The notes beneath the pieces are model-generated. The model was given only the letters and a program-made list of their open reading frames with translations. It did not search any database and had not been told where the DNA came from. Both the position numbers and the translations under genes were made by a program. A stretch of DNA of 64,000 nucleotides from Azorinus chamasolen (Eukaryota; Mollusca; Bivalvia; Cardiida; Solecurtidae), in contig OY755237.1 of assembly GCA_963576725.1 (NCBI GenBank), positions 54,783,805 to 54,847,804 on the forward strand, given 5' to 3'. Shown piece by piece: positions 44,580 to 57,039 of this stretch. Position 1 is the stretch's first letter, and every line of letters begins with the position of its first letter.

Positions 44580-44910
44580 AGAGGATGGACCTTGATTAAC
44601 AACATTAAGTGCCAAGGTCAAGGTTACAGAGACACTCAAGTAGTATGCAACATATCCCCTTTCCAATATACACCCACACAATGCACTTCGAAATCCTATC
44701 CAAAAGGGTTGAGGATACACTATCCGGACACATTTCAGACAATTTGCCACTAAAACTGAGACCATTGTCAAAGTCAAGATTACACAGAACCAACAGTAGT
44801 GCGCGACAACCCCTTCCCAAGATGTACTTACACAATAAATTTGGAAATCGTATCCCAAGGGGTTGAAGATATATCATTCGGACAAACTTCAGACAATTTT
44901 TAACAACCAC
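44580..44910. repeat. Two ~165 bp direct repeats
   Basis: Two units share AAGGTCAAGGTTACA, TATCCCAAGGGGTTGA and GACAAACTTCAGACAATTT forms. Open frames through them on the minus strand reflect the repeat, not genes. Confidence 0.65.
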
Positions 44911-45579
44911 AACTGAAACACTATTGCATCTGCTTATCATCAATAAGATATAATAATGAGATTCGACAAGAACATGTCTGTTACAAGGCCAATCTAAGTA
45001 CATATAAATCATTAGAGACTAGTCACTATAACACATATATTGTATTTAGCTGATCTGTGTCTACACTTTTACCAGAGAGTCAACGGTCATTTGTTATACC
45101 ATTTCTCATTGTTATTGCAATTCCGGTTGAAATCCGAATGCAATAAGATTTCTCATCGCGTGATTTCCTGTAAATGATGTCATATGTTATAGGACTTGTT
45201 CTCAATTGGTCATATTCAAACCGAGAATGAGTATAGGAACATTATAATAACAGGAACTGGATTTATATAGGATATGTTGCGAGTAGTCATTTTGTACTAA
45301 CTGATATTTAAATAAGTCTTGAAAATGTTATTAAGCCAGCCTATGGAGAGGTTAATAACATTTTCCAAGACAAGTACAAAATGACGACGAGAGCATCATA
45401 TTCTTTTTTATCACATAACTTATTTCGACTAAACATATTGGTTTTGACGGGTCCTACATGTTCATGTATATTTCTACATAATTAAGTTACATAACATGTT
45501 TAACGTGTATAATATAGAGATATATGCGATGACTATATTGCTCGAATATTAGGTAGGTTAAACGTTTCGAAAACAAACA

Positions 45580-46330
45580 GCCATAACACTGGGGGTTCCA
45601 ACTCTGGGGTTCATATGTCAATATAAGTGAAACTTACATGGTTTTATGGTAATAAACATTTACACAAAGTTTCATTGAAAAACTGTTTCTGACATATGAC
45701 TCCGGACAGACAAACCGTTACATGTTTGGCAAATGTAACTGGTGTTCAATTGTCAATGTCAATGATACTCGCAAGACCACAGTACCTTATGCTATTTAAA
45801 ACTTAACACAAAGTTTCATAGAAAAACTCTAAACAATTTCTGAGAGAGCTCCGGATAGACAAAAATGTTTAGGCAAACATAGTGCCATAACCCCAGTGTT
45901 CCAAAATCAATGTGAATGTTGTTACAAAGCCGCATTTGCTAATGCTATTTAATATTTAGGCAAAATTTCAGAAAAAAACAACTTTACATAGTCTCTAAGA
46001 TACGGCTCCGGACTCACAAAACGGTTACATGTTTGGCAAACAAAAGAAAGACCATAACTCTGGAGTTCCAGGATCAATGTTAATTATACATTCAGGACTG
46101 CATTTCCGTATGATGCTAGTAACAGTTACAGTTTCATAGAACAGCTCCATACACTTTCTGAGAAACGGCAAAATAGATTCATAACTCATGTGTTCCAATG
46201 CCAACGTGAATGAAATTAATAGGGCTGCATTTCATTATTCTACTTAAGATTAACACAAAGTTTCGTCGAAAAGCACCACATGGTTTCTGAGATATTATTC
46301 CGGACATACGAAATGTTATGAAACATAGAA
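45580..46330. repeat. ~140 bp diverged tandem block
   Basis: CATAACTCTGGAGTTCCA-type and CACAAAGTTTCATAGAAAAAC-type segments recur four to five times. No gene. Confidence 0.65.
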
Positions 46331-46411
46331 TTGAATATGAATTTCACATGTCTTAATTTAATCAGGATGACCAACGAAACAAGGGCATGTTGTATTGCTA
46401 TGCAAGACATG

Positions 46412-47383
46412 AGTCCCCCACCGGACTGAAAAAAACTCCACTCTCCCCACCCCACCCACCCATGGTGTGGTTGACCATGGTATATACATGACCACCTGAA
46501 TGGTATTAGTACCTACTTTCATACATTGAATCAGTAAATAAAAAGTTATTGTCCCGCCAAGAAAATATGAAAAAGGGGAGTAACTCCAAAAATATTGATG
46601 CTAGAGTTATTGCCCTTGTGCATGACACTACATCTCACCATGCTTGTTCCATATGAGAAGTTTCAAATCAATTGAACCAGTACATAAAGAGTTATTAACT
46701 GGACAAGAAAATATGAAAAGGGGAATAACTCCAACAATATAGATGCTAGAGTTATGGCCCTTGTGCATGACACTACCCCTCATCATGTGTGTTCCATATG
46801 TGAAGTTTCAAATCAATTGAACCAGTAGATAAAGAGTTATTGTCCGGGCAAAAAAATATGAAAAAGGGGAATAACTCCAAAAATATTGATGCTAGAATTA
46901 TGGCCCTTGTGCATGACACTACTCCTGATGATGCTTTTTCAATGTGTGAAGTTATAATGAATTTGGCCTAACTTTGTAGGAGATATGACCGGAACACGAA
47001 CCGTGACAGACGGACTGATAAGAAAATATGAAAAAGGGGAAGTGATGCTAGAGTTATGGCCCTTGTGTATGACACCACCCCTCATCATAATTGTTCCATA
47101 TGTGAAGTTTCAAATCAATTGAACCAGTAGATAAAGAGTTATTGTCCGGACAAAAAAATATGTAAAAGGGGAATAACTCCAAAAATATTGATGCTAGAGT
47201 TATGACCCTTGTGCATGACACTAGCCCTCATCATGCTTCTTCAATGTGTTAAGTTATAATGAATTTGGCATAACTTTGTAGGAGATATGGCCCGGACAAG
47301 AAGCGTGACAGACGGACGGACGGACGGACGGACGGAATCGAGCAAACCTATAGTCCCCCAACCGGTAACCGGTGGGGGACTAA
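46412..47383 (+). mobile_element. Non-autonomous element with AGTCCCCCACCGG ends and terminal hairpin
   Basis: Starts AGTCCCCCACCGG (46412-46424) and ends CCGGTGGGGGACT (47369-47381). The right end is a hairpin of its own (AGTCCCCCAACCGG, TA, ACCGGTGGGGGACT; 47352-47381) followed by CTAA, as in Helitron 3' ends. The interior has four ~148 bp units (GGGGAATAACTCCAAAAATATTG) and a GACGGACGGACGG run. Confidence 0.7.
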
Positions 47384-48690
47384 TAAAGGTCCTACAGTGA
47401 AAACATACCAATTTTACAAATGCGCTGCATTAAATGAGATTTGATGTGACGTGATGAACAATAGCGTCGCACTAAAGCGACAACACAATTAATACAGGGA
47501 TCTTTTAAAACAAATGGCTGCTTAATGCAGTACAAAGGTAATCCAGAAAACTCCTGTAAGACCTTTTTTTGCATAGGGTTTGTCCTGCAATGAGCTACAT
47601 TCTGTTTTTAAAAATATTGAAGTAGACTGCTATTGCGCTGTTTTATTAGAGAAACTTTACTGTAATTGAAAAATTAAATGATACTTACTACAGTAAGGTG
47701 ATTGCTGATAATGTCCTGTTTTGGAAAACTGTGGACTCGTTTGGCAGACCTTGCTTCTGATCGGCGAGGTGCGCAAGTTTGCAATGTATTTAAACGTTTT
47801 GGGTATTGCGATGCTATAAGCTGATTGGCCCGGAGTCCACTCAATAACTTATTGTCGTAAATGTTCATAATTTGCTCTTTGTCAAACTGAAATATATTAT
47901 AGAGTGTGGAACCATAACCATTGCTCATGTGGCATTATTGGGCTGTTCCTCTATGATAGCACTTCTAATACGGATGTCAGTCAATCTGAATAATAATTCT
48001 GAATTTAATCAGGCTCACCAACGAAAAGGTGGCGCTACAGTGAAAACATATAATTGAAGAAATACCATATTCGTAAAATCAAACCGTTTTATCCCGAATC
48101 TAGATGTATTTCTTGGATTAACCATTTCAACGATGAATTTTCAGAGCGGAATAGGCCATATGTGTTGCGTGTCTTGTATTCAATGGGGTTTTGACTATTT
48201 GAAGAAGATAAAGAGAAGTAAGGGGTTGTGCCTTAACATGATAAAAAAATAAATGAATTCTTCGTTAGGCCAACATGTGTTTATCCATCCAAACCTGGCA
48301 AAAACAAGAGCACTGCGAATGAGTGTAGTAACCCGTGTGATAGTGAACAGTTATTAGACTCTTTCCTCGTATAAGCGGTTCTTCACCTCTTTGCAGAGTA
48401 GAGTCATGTCAGCGGTTCAACAGGTCTACCCGATTCTACAATTTCTTCTAATATCAAACATATCGTGTGCACATGCCCTTATAAAAATTCAGCCAATGAA
48501 TATTCATGATATTAATATTTCTTACATGGATATTCAACTGAGAAAGAGTTAAAGTTGTCTGAAATACTGTAGTGTTAACCCAGTCAGCTTTTCGGCATGT
48601 AAATACCTGTAAGTACAAATGTACATGCATAAACCGATATAGTTCAAATGCTATCGAATACACAATAAAGAAAATATTCCAAAATAGGGA
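47384..48690. other. Non-coding DNA
   Basis: No gene seen. A diverged H2-type palindrome lies at about 47513-47590 (GGCTGCTTAATGCAGTAC...TGCAATGAGCTAC). Confidence 0.4.
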
Positions 48691-48699
48691 ATTAATATA

Positions 48700-50200
48700 A
48701 TACATAAAAACTTGAACTGCTTTGATCTATATTTCGACCACTAAGGGCCTTTTTCAAAGATTATCATGTCAAAATACACGTCACATTTTTGTTACATGCA
48801 TTCAGCCATAAAATCAAAGAGAATAATGTTGATCCAGCGTCATGGTGACATGGGTTGTTTTTTAAAATGTCATGACGTCATCAAAATGACGTCATCAAAT
48901 GACGTCATGGTGCAACGACGTCAGGCATGCATTCGCGCATTATCCTCTTTGATGTTACAGCCAAATGGTCTGTACGTTGTCAGCCTCCATATCCAATCAA
49001 TTTCATGGATCTGTCTCAGTTCTACATGCATGGAACATCCGTTTCAAAACTACAAATCTCACATAATCACTGCTATGACCACCGATTCCAAAATGTCTAT
49101 TTATTGGCTTCTCTCTCTCATGCCTCACATCACTCAAATGTTCTTTCATTCTCTCCCGAATTTCTCTCTCAGTTTCACCGACATACACCATTATATCGCA
49201 TTTACTGCATTTAATTGCATATGCTACATTTCTTTCTCTACAGTTAATATTGGTAGACACATTATAAACTGATTGCCTATTTGTGTCACTTATGCTTGAC
49301 ATTTCAAGAATACTGCAAGTAGCACAACCCTGTGAACAGACTGTATTGCTTGGTCTAACAATCCTGTTAGTTTTTGAATGCACTAGTGTGTCACATAGAT
49401 TTTTTATCACGCCTTAATGCTACGATTGGCAGTTGTTGGAATACTTCTTCAAGCCATTCTGATTGATACAAAACTTTTGAATGTTATGTATATTCGGTAG
49501 CAGATTTGAATACGTCAAAACTAAAGGGACCCAATTCATTTTCCTATTAGATCTAACAGTTTGTTTCTTTACTAATGTGGCAGATCTGTCACGTTTATCC
49601 ACTCTTACCAACTGATTTTCTATCATCCTGCCACTATATCCTCTCTTCCTTAACTGACCCTTGAGTTTATTTCTTTCTCTAATATAGTCGGACTCTCTTT
49701 CGAATATACGCTTAATTCTTAGTCCCAAACCATATGCTATGCTCTTCTTTGTACTAGGAGGATGGCAGGAAGAATTGTTAAGGTACAGCTGTTTGTCTGT
49801 AGGTTTAACATAAAGATATGTGTATGTGCCATTGTCTATTTTAACTAGAGTGTCCAGAAATTCTATCTGATCCAAACCATATCTAAGCTCTATACTAATA
49901 TTCGGGTGAATACTGTTTGCATGTTTCGCAAAATGTTCCAGTTCTTGAACTGTACCATCCCAGATCCCGAAACCATCATCAATGCATCTCTTGTAAAACA
50001 TTGACATTTTTTTGTGTGACATCAATTCCTCATCCCATTTCCTCATATATGAACAAGCAAAATTCTTTCCTAATTTGGAACCAATTGCCACCCCATCTTT
50101 TTGTATGAAAGTGCTATCTCCAAAAGAAAATGTGTTGTTGAACCACCGACAAGTACTTATGCTATCGAATAGACATCCTATAGGAGCTCTCTGCAAACGT
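48700..50200 (-). mobile_element. 5'-truncated Penelope-like element
   Basis: Contains the C-terminal part of a reverse transcriptase and a GIY-YIG endonuclease, the signature of endonuclease-bearing Penelope-like elements. The 3' side includes TTTGAAAAAGGCCCTTAGTGG, a string type common in Penelope 3' regions, and TGACGTCAT repeats (48871-48922). The reverse transcriptase N-terminus is missing beyond about 50196. Confidence 0.88.
48945..50196 (-). pseudogene. Penelope-like reverse transcriptase/GIY-YIG endonuclease fragment, frameshifted
   Basis: Frame 1 (49420-50196) carries GVAIGSKLGKNFACSYM, the palm box FYKRCIDDGFGIW (active-site IDD, with Cys where Tyr is usual), IEFLDTLVK, and a YGLGLRIKRI thumb segment. 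Near 49440 the frame shifts for about 12 codons (...QQLPIVALRRDK), and near 49405 it shifts again into the frame with NLCDTLVHSKTN, a Cys-rich finger and the GIY-YIG nuclease (VAYAIKCSKC then VYVGETEREIRERMKEH). A further shift near 49004 leads to a short EIDWIWRL tail. It is a dead copy. Confidence 0.9.
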
Positions 50201-51150
50201 TTGTCCTGCTTTACGCTACCTCCTGATTTGAAAATACAGAATTAAACTTCTTTTTAGAGGTCGTATAAGAGAGACTTTACACTATATGGAATATTAAATC
50301 AGTCTACTGATTGGTCGGTTGTGACATTGTTCAATCTATGTAAAAATGTATTTGAAGTCTTTGTTTCCAATTGCAATAATGTACGCTCTATGGTCGCGTC
50401 ATTTGATTGGTCAACTTCGCTATAAACTTGGTGAAACAGATCCCCACACTGATCGTGTGCCAACTTGAATTTGAAATAGAGAGAGGATTTCCTTGAGCTC
50501 ACAACTATTGCTTATACAGACTGATCAATTGACGATGGCACAAAGACACTGACTATATCTCGACGTTGTTTTCAAAGAAAAAACAAAATGAACAGACTAG
50601 GGAAAAATAACGCATTTAGGAATACGTGTATGTGAAATATAGCATCGATTTCAATAAAATTCATATGATGAAAAGTATACCCAGGTTTGTGTAGATTCCA
50701 TTCCACCAAGAAGTATTGCTCATAGCCATATCAGATTACGCTTCACAATATTTATCAAAATAGTATGACCAAAATATGTATCCGATGGTCGGTATCTATT
50801 GCTTGCAAGAGAATATAAAATAAATATTCACACTAGCATACCGAGTCAGATATGTAAATATTTAATATTTAATAATATTAATTTAATATTATGATTACAT
50901 TCTAAAACTGGTTACAACATACAAAAAACTTCACCTTCCGAATACTTAAGATGGTTGCCAATAACTAGATAATAATATATAAAATACTACAAACAAATAA
51001 CAAAATGCGTAAACATATACCTTGATCTCGGCGACTTCATCTTTTATCTCTATAAGCCCTCTATGCAGATATTCAGTAGATAACCTAAAGAACCAACAAT
51101 ACACAAGACATTGATACTTTTCCAGATGCTTCAATCCTTATCAAAATCTT
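50201..51150. other. Non-coding DNA
   Basis: No gene supported. Short minus-strand frames (50299-50502 and 50946-51134) show no domain. Confidence 0.4.
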
Positions 51151-51169
51151 TGTAGCGGACCATAATATC

Positions 51170-52330
51170 ATGCTACATACCAAATATCAGAGGTCTAGGC
51201 CTTACAGTTTCAGAGAAGAAGATTCTTAAAAAAATTCCTATGAAAAACTGATAAGCCCTTGGGCGGGACCATTTTTGGCCCGGGGTCATAATTTGAACAA
51301 CCTTTGTAGAGGACCATAAGATCATGCTACATCCCATATAAAAGGTCTAGGCCTTACAGTTTCAGAGAAGAATATTTTTAAAGATTTTCCCATGAAAAAC
51401 TGATAAGCCCTTGGACGGGGCCATTTTTGGCCCGGGGGTCATGCTACATACCAAATATCAACGGTATAGGCCTTACAGTTTCAGAGAAGAAGGTTTTTAA
51501 AGATTTTCCTATGTAAAACTGATAAGCCCTTGGGCGGGGCCATTTTTGGCCCGGGTCATAATTTGAACAACCTTTGTAGCGGACCATAAGATCATGCTAC
51601 ATACCAAATATAAAAGGTCTAGGCCTTACAGTTTCAGAGAAGAAGATTCTTAAAAAAAATCCTATGAAAAACTGATAAGCCCTTGGGCGGGACACTTTTT
51701 GGCCCGGGGGTCATAATTTGAACAACCTTTGTAGAGGACCATAAGATCATGCTACATCCCATATAAAAGGTCTAGGCCTTACAGTTTCAGAGAAGAATAT
51801 TTTTAAAGATTTTCCACGAAAAACTGATAAGCCCTTGGACGGGGCCATTTTTGGCCCGGGGGTCATGCTACATACCAAATATCAACGGTATAGGCCTTAC
51901 AGTTTCAGAGAAGATGGTTTTTAAAGATTTTCCTATGAAAAACTGATAAGCCCTTGGGCGGGGCCATTTTTGGCCCGGGTCATAATTTGAACAACCTTTG
52001 TAGCGGACCATAAGATCATGCTACATACCAAATATCAAAGGTCTAGGCCTTACAGTTTCAGAGAAAAATATTTTTAAAGATTTTCCTATACAAAAAAATG
52101 ATAACCACTTGGGCGGGGCCATTTTTGGTCCGGAGGTCATAATGTGAACAAAGTTTCGTTCCCCCTAGCCACTGATGCTTCTGACATTTCGTTATAATTA
52201 GCTCAGCAGTTTCAAAGGAGATGTCGTTTGAAAATGTGGACGGACGACGGACGACAGACGCCGGACGACGGACGCCGGACACATCGCGGTCACAATAGCT
52301 CATCCTGAGCCTTTGGCTCAGGTGAGCTAA
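51170..52330 (+). mobile_element. Helitron-like non-autonomous element with a 425 bp higher-order repeat
   Basis: Seven CTGATAAGCCCTTGG units occur; units at 51249, 51400 and 51509 recur as 51674, 51826 and 51946, giving a ~425 bp higher-order period. After a GGACGACGGACG run the element ends CCTGAGCCTTTGGCTCAGG (8 bp stem, TTT loop; 52304-52322) followed by TGAGCTAA, as expected for a Helitron 3' end (hairpin then CTRR). No Rep/helicase. Confidence 0.7.
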
Positions 52331-53499
52331 AAACGTCCGGAAAATAAAGTGTGACACAATGACGGACTGAAGGACAGACGGACGAAATGACGGAGGACGG
52401 GCGGAGTATAAACCTACAGTCCACTTCGGCGATGCCGGTAGGGGACTAATAAAACAGTCATAACATAACATAGTCATTGCAATTCCCAAGATGTTGCCAC
52501 CTCTTCTCCGCAAGCCTTGCATTATCATGAATAATCAGCCAGACTCCAATGTAAGCAGTTGTACTGATGTTTAAGTGTTGCTTTATGTGGGTTGGTTTGG
52601 GGTTTCTGATACGGTTTTGGATGTTGAATATTTTCCAAGTCGGGGGAGGGTTCTCTGGATACAAAGAATCACTGAATTGGTAGACCAATGCAATATAACT
52701 TTCAAACCACACGGCAAGCATCTAGGGATCCGCACATGTAATTTTAACCAGAAAATCGCGTCATGGTTCTAGACTTTCCAAGATACTTTAAACAATATTT
52801 CTTTCGGAGACGTTTTTTCAAAACATTGTACTCCAGTTATATAGTGGCTTTGGATTCAGTGTCTACATTTGAATGGACAGAGAACATGGCGCCGTTACGT
52901 GCTTCAATCATGGTAAAACTAAATTCTTAGAGTGCGGGAACCGTGTACATTCGACCTTTGTAACAGTGCAGCAGACCAAGATCAAAGTGCTTCTGAGGGA
53001 CGATCAAGGTCTACACTATTTGTTATGAAAATCATTTTCTTTGACATTATATTATGATACAGGTTTTTGTTTAACTAATATTCAGAAAGGGAAATTTACT
53101 GCACATTTATAATGGAAACACGACAGAAACTGTAGAATAATGTCGGGTTTATATGATGATTTTACAAATTTGCGTCTGCTTCTTTACTTTTATACAAATT
53201 TTATGACTTATTTATCGAAGGTCTCAAAAGGTTCGATAATTGTTATTATGTAATGATGAAATAGAACATAAAATATACTAGAAAATTGCTTACGAATGTT
53301 CTGTAATTGCATCACCAACGACGCTTTTGCACTCATTTATCTTCATGATAGATAGCAGACTTTCTTGTTTTTCTCTGCTGCAAGACAAAAAATAATGAAG
53401 AAACATAAAATTGATTCATGTCTGCGTCTGTCAAAATGCATATATTCATTAAATAAGATAATTCGAAACTTTGGAATAGACGCGTTTAGACCATTTATG
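52331..53499. other. Non-coding DNA
   Basis: No gene seen. A second hairpin/CTAA-type end occurs at 52419-52450 (CAGTCCACTTCGG...GGTAGGGGACTAATAA). Confidence 0.4.
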
Positions 53500-53582
53500 C
53501 AGGTGGTTGCTTAATGCAGAGTGGAAGTCACGTAAGAGGAGCTTTCTGCATGACTTTCATCCTGTATTAAGCTGCCACCTGT
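53500..53582. repeat. Palindrome, family H2
   Basis: CAGGTGGTTGCTTAATGCAG faces TGTATTAAGCTGCCACCTG around GGAAGTC...GACTTTCA arms and a GGAGCTTTCTG centre. Sister copies: 54192-54287, 54829-54908 and 55719-55802. Confidence 0.85.
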
Positions 53583-53894
53583 ATACGTATTTAAATGCGA
53601 GATGTTAATTACTAGAGTATATGATTAATATGTTTTCTACTGCGTTGACATATTACAGTAAGCCCTTTGACCTGATCTTGGTATTGGGCTACGGGCTTTA
53701 TGCTCGACAGATTAATGCTTGATTCATCTAAAAAGTTTTATTAATTGTCATATACCTGGTGTTAATACATCTCTGAAGAATTCAAAACATTTTAAACACT
53801 TTTGTTGTCAAATGGATGCTTTGTCTGTTTTCTAAGGCAAACTTATCACTCAATAAATGATATTCATCAAATGTATAAAAATGCGTATAAACGA

Positions 53895-54115
53895 TGTGTG
53901 TGTGCGTGTATGTGCGTGCGCGTGTATGTGTGAGTTTTTGTGGTGTGGTGTGGTATGTGTTGGTGTGCGTGCGTGCGTGCGTATGTGTTTGTGTCGGTGC
54001 GTGTGTGTGCGTGTATCCACGTCCGCGCATGCATGTGGTGTATGCAACTGTGCGTATTTTGACATGGTGTGTGTAGTGTGCGTACGTGTTTGTGCCGGAT
54101 CGTGTGTGTATTGAA
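53895..54115. repeat. GT-rich microsatellite
   Basis: Imperfect GTGTGCGTGC-type repeat; it generates spurious His/Thr and Cys/Val frames. A shorter block lies at 54340-54382. Confidence 0.9.
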
Positions 54116-54191
54116 ATTGTTGTAATGAACATTAAGTTGTACAATAGCACCACTATAAACTGGACGTTCAAATTAACACCAATACCGGTCT

Positions 54192-54287
54192 GCAAGACAG
54201 CTGGTAGGTTAATGCAGGGTGAATGTCTTGCTGAAAGCTTCCAGGACTTTTCGCACAAGTTTCATCTTGCATTAAGCAGTCACCTAC
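54192..54287. repeat. Palindrome, family H2
   Basis: Arms TAGGTTAATGCAGGGTGAATG and CATCTTGCATTAAGCAGTCACCTA, preceded by ACCGGTCTGCAAGACAG. Confidence 0.75.
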
Positions 54288-54828
54288 TCAAAAAGATCTA
54301 AATTCTAATATTCCTGTTTGGGGTGGGACGTATTATGACGTTGTGTGTGTCTGTACGTACGTGCGTGCGTGCGTGTGTGTGTGTTCTTCATCATTAAATT
54401 AAAAATTACGATTAACCCTCTGGATGCTGAATTGTCACAGTGAAATTTCCATCGGTGTGCGTTTAATCACACCAGTATGAAAATTGTATAATTTGCCAGA
54501 GGATTTATAATGACATTGCATAGCAGACCTAGCTTACATCACCCCTTTAGGAACATTGTTATCTTGTTCTGTACAGTGTGCAAATACCAGTACAATCATT
54601 TCTCTAAATGATATGCTACTTTTGTATTGCTTAACACTGACCACCTACGCCTAGCAATATACATGTCAAATGCAACAAACGAGGCATAATTACAGCCAAC
54701 TTTCGTTGCAAAAGAACACGGTCGTTCCATCAGAAGACCCCATTGTATTGAAAATGTCGTTGTAATTAACATTGATTTATACAGTAACACCCATCCATTG
54801 ATGTTCAAGTTAGCATCAATACCGGTCT

Positions 54829-54908
54829 GTAAGACAGATTGTAGCTTAATGCAGCGTGAAAGTCATGCTTTCTGTATGACTTTCATCCTGCTTTGAGCAG
54901 CCATCTGC
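54829..54908. repeat. Palindrome, family H2
   Basis: TAGCTTAATGCAGCGTGAAAG faces CTTTCATCCTGCTTTGAGCAG around GTCATGCTTTCTGTATGAC; preceded by ACCGGTCTGTAAGACAG. Confidence 0.8.
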
Positions 54909-57039
54909 CTAAAATATATATTACGGTTAAGAGGGGTTTTACAGTAAACGTTTCCAAAATTTGTGTCAGTATGACGAATATTCAGTTATATTGAATGTCT
55001 TTAAAATGAGTGTTCATTGTACCTGTTTTAGCACTTTTAGGCTGTTTCAAGATATCCCTGCTCATAAGGATAACACGTTGCATGTTTTTAATGCATTTTA
55101 AAGAGATATCATACAACGAGAATTGTTGGTGATTACATTTTTTCAAAAGAAAGGTGTACCAGGGCAAACAGTGCAAACCCTGATGAGAGGGCTTCTCTAG
55201 GAACCATCTCATTTGGATCTATAGCATTTGCAAAGGAACTTAGTGACTCGTTCCCCGCATTGTAAGGGTTAAACTTGCAAAATGCAAGATGTCTGCATCC
55301 ATTCCCAGATAAACATTTCCTTATATCTAGTAGAGCAAAGTTAGTATTCTTACGCTGCTATAGCCAGTGCTTCTTTATCTTGGTCAGTGTCCAGGATATC
55401 CGGCTGATTAGCATAGAACAGAGAACCATATGCACTGAAGGAAAACAACATTATCAGAGCAATAAATATAGGTATAATAAATGTAAGAAAAAGGTAGCAG
55501 CGCTATAAAGCAACTACTATTACAAATCAGGACTGCAATGCCAGTAATGCATGATTCTGGTTCGTTGTTAAAAATTATCAAAGTGAATGAAAACTTTGAA
55601 GTGCACTTTACTCTATTAAATTGATTTTGAACTCAACAGATGTACTTGTAGCAGGACCAATTTGTAAATCAATCAATTTCATTAAATTGTTTTATTGATG
55701 AACCAGAATTTATTTGTGCAGGTGGCTGTTTAATGCAGGATGAAGACATACAGAAAGGAGCTTTCTGCATGATTTTCACCATACATTGGACTGCTACCTG
55801 TCTTACAGACTGACAATGGTACTAGTTTAAAAGTTTTAGATGGTGTATCTAGAGCTGCAGACTTAGTATTCTTAACTTATCTATTCAGAACTACTTAAAC
55901 GTATCCAGGATGCGTGTTTTAGCACCAATCAGATCCGCTCTCAAGAATACCAACAATATTACAGCAATATATTTAGTAAATGTCAGACGGAAAGTGAGTA
56001 GCGCGATAAAGCAAACACAATTCTAAGTTTTCAGTAATGCAATATCAGCAATGCATGATTCTGGTTCATTATTAATATTTATCAGACACAAAGTGAATAA
56101 AAAGTTTAAAGTGCCTTTAACTCTATTAAATTGGTTTTAATTTCAGCAGATATACTTGTACCAAAATCAATTTGTAAAACTGCAAGTTAAACTATTATAT
56201 TGATAAACTGGAAAATAGACCAGTGAAATAACTATTTCTCTGCAGACAAGATATTAACAGATTTACCCTTTCCCTGTTTTGTTCAAGATCAATACTTACT
56301 GAATATTCATGCACAAAAAGTACTAATGAAAAATGGAAGGTGGAAAACTGTAGCCATTGTAGAAAGTAAACGAACATATTTCAAATTCCATAAGCAAACA
56401 TAACAGAGTTTGGTCAGATGGTTCATATAGGAGCTGGCTGATCTGGGTCAATACTCTTTGTAAATGCGTTTAAACATGTTTATATTTATTATTTTAACCA
56501 CTGTCATTTGCAAACAATGTAAACGCAGATTAGATAGCTTATATAAGAGCCCGTTGATGAAGACAAGCTAAATATTGAGTGAAACCCCCATGTTACTACT
56601 GCTCATCGTACCGATCACTTCTGCAAAGTTTCATTAACCCATTCTCTCATAGGCTATTTTTGGACCGAATCTCTATGAATGAATCTACCGAAAAGGAGCA
56701 TTTATTAAAGAAAATGAAAATGTTAGAATTATATAGTATTGAAACCATTGTGATAAGTAGAGCATTTGCAAAACACAACTACCAAAACAAAATGAGATGA
56801 AACGCATAAAACGATGAAATATTTACCATATAAAAACAAAGCAGGACCATAGGATGAAAGCAGGAGCAGTGGCCAAAACGACGACTGTAGGCTAAAACCA
56901 GGTTTGTGAATATTCAACCTCACGATTATTTAACCTTCACCTGTGTCAAAAGCTAAAGTAAAAAGCCCCATCCCATTTATTTGCAAATATAAACTGGTCA
57001 AATGACTCATAACAATTTGGTTTTTAAAAGTCGTTTCTG
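54909..57039. other. Non-coding DNA, third diverged copy of the 36.7 kb duplication
   Basis: No gene seen. 55164-55700 and 56040-56463 resemble 36866-37380 and 37200-37740, with H1 palindromes at 55164-55232 and 56394-56463 and an H2 palindrome at 55719-55802. Confidence 0.55.

Noticed and set aside
44559..45012. Overlapping minus-strand ORFs of 99 and 135 codons
   Set aside because: Open because of two direct repeats; sequences lack domains and overlap each other in different frames.
50299..50502. 67-codon ORF upstream of the Penelope fragment as its N-terminal part
   Set aside because: It shows none of the reverse transcriptase finger motifs expected there.
53782..54258. His/Thr-rich and Val/Cys-rich ORFs
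   Set aside because: By-products of the GT-rich microsatellite.
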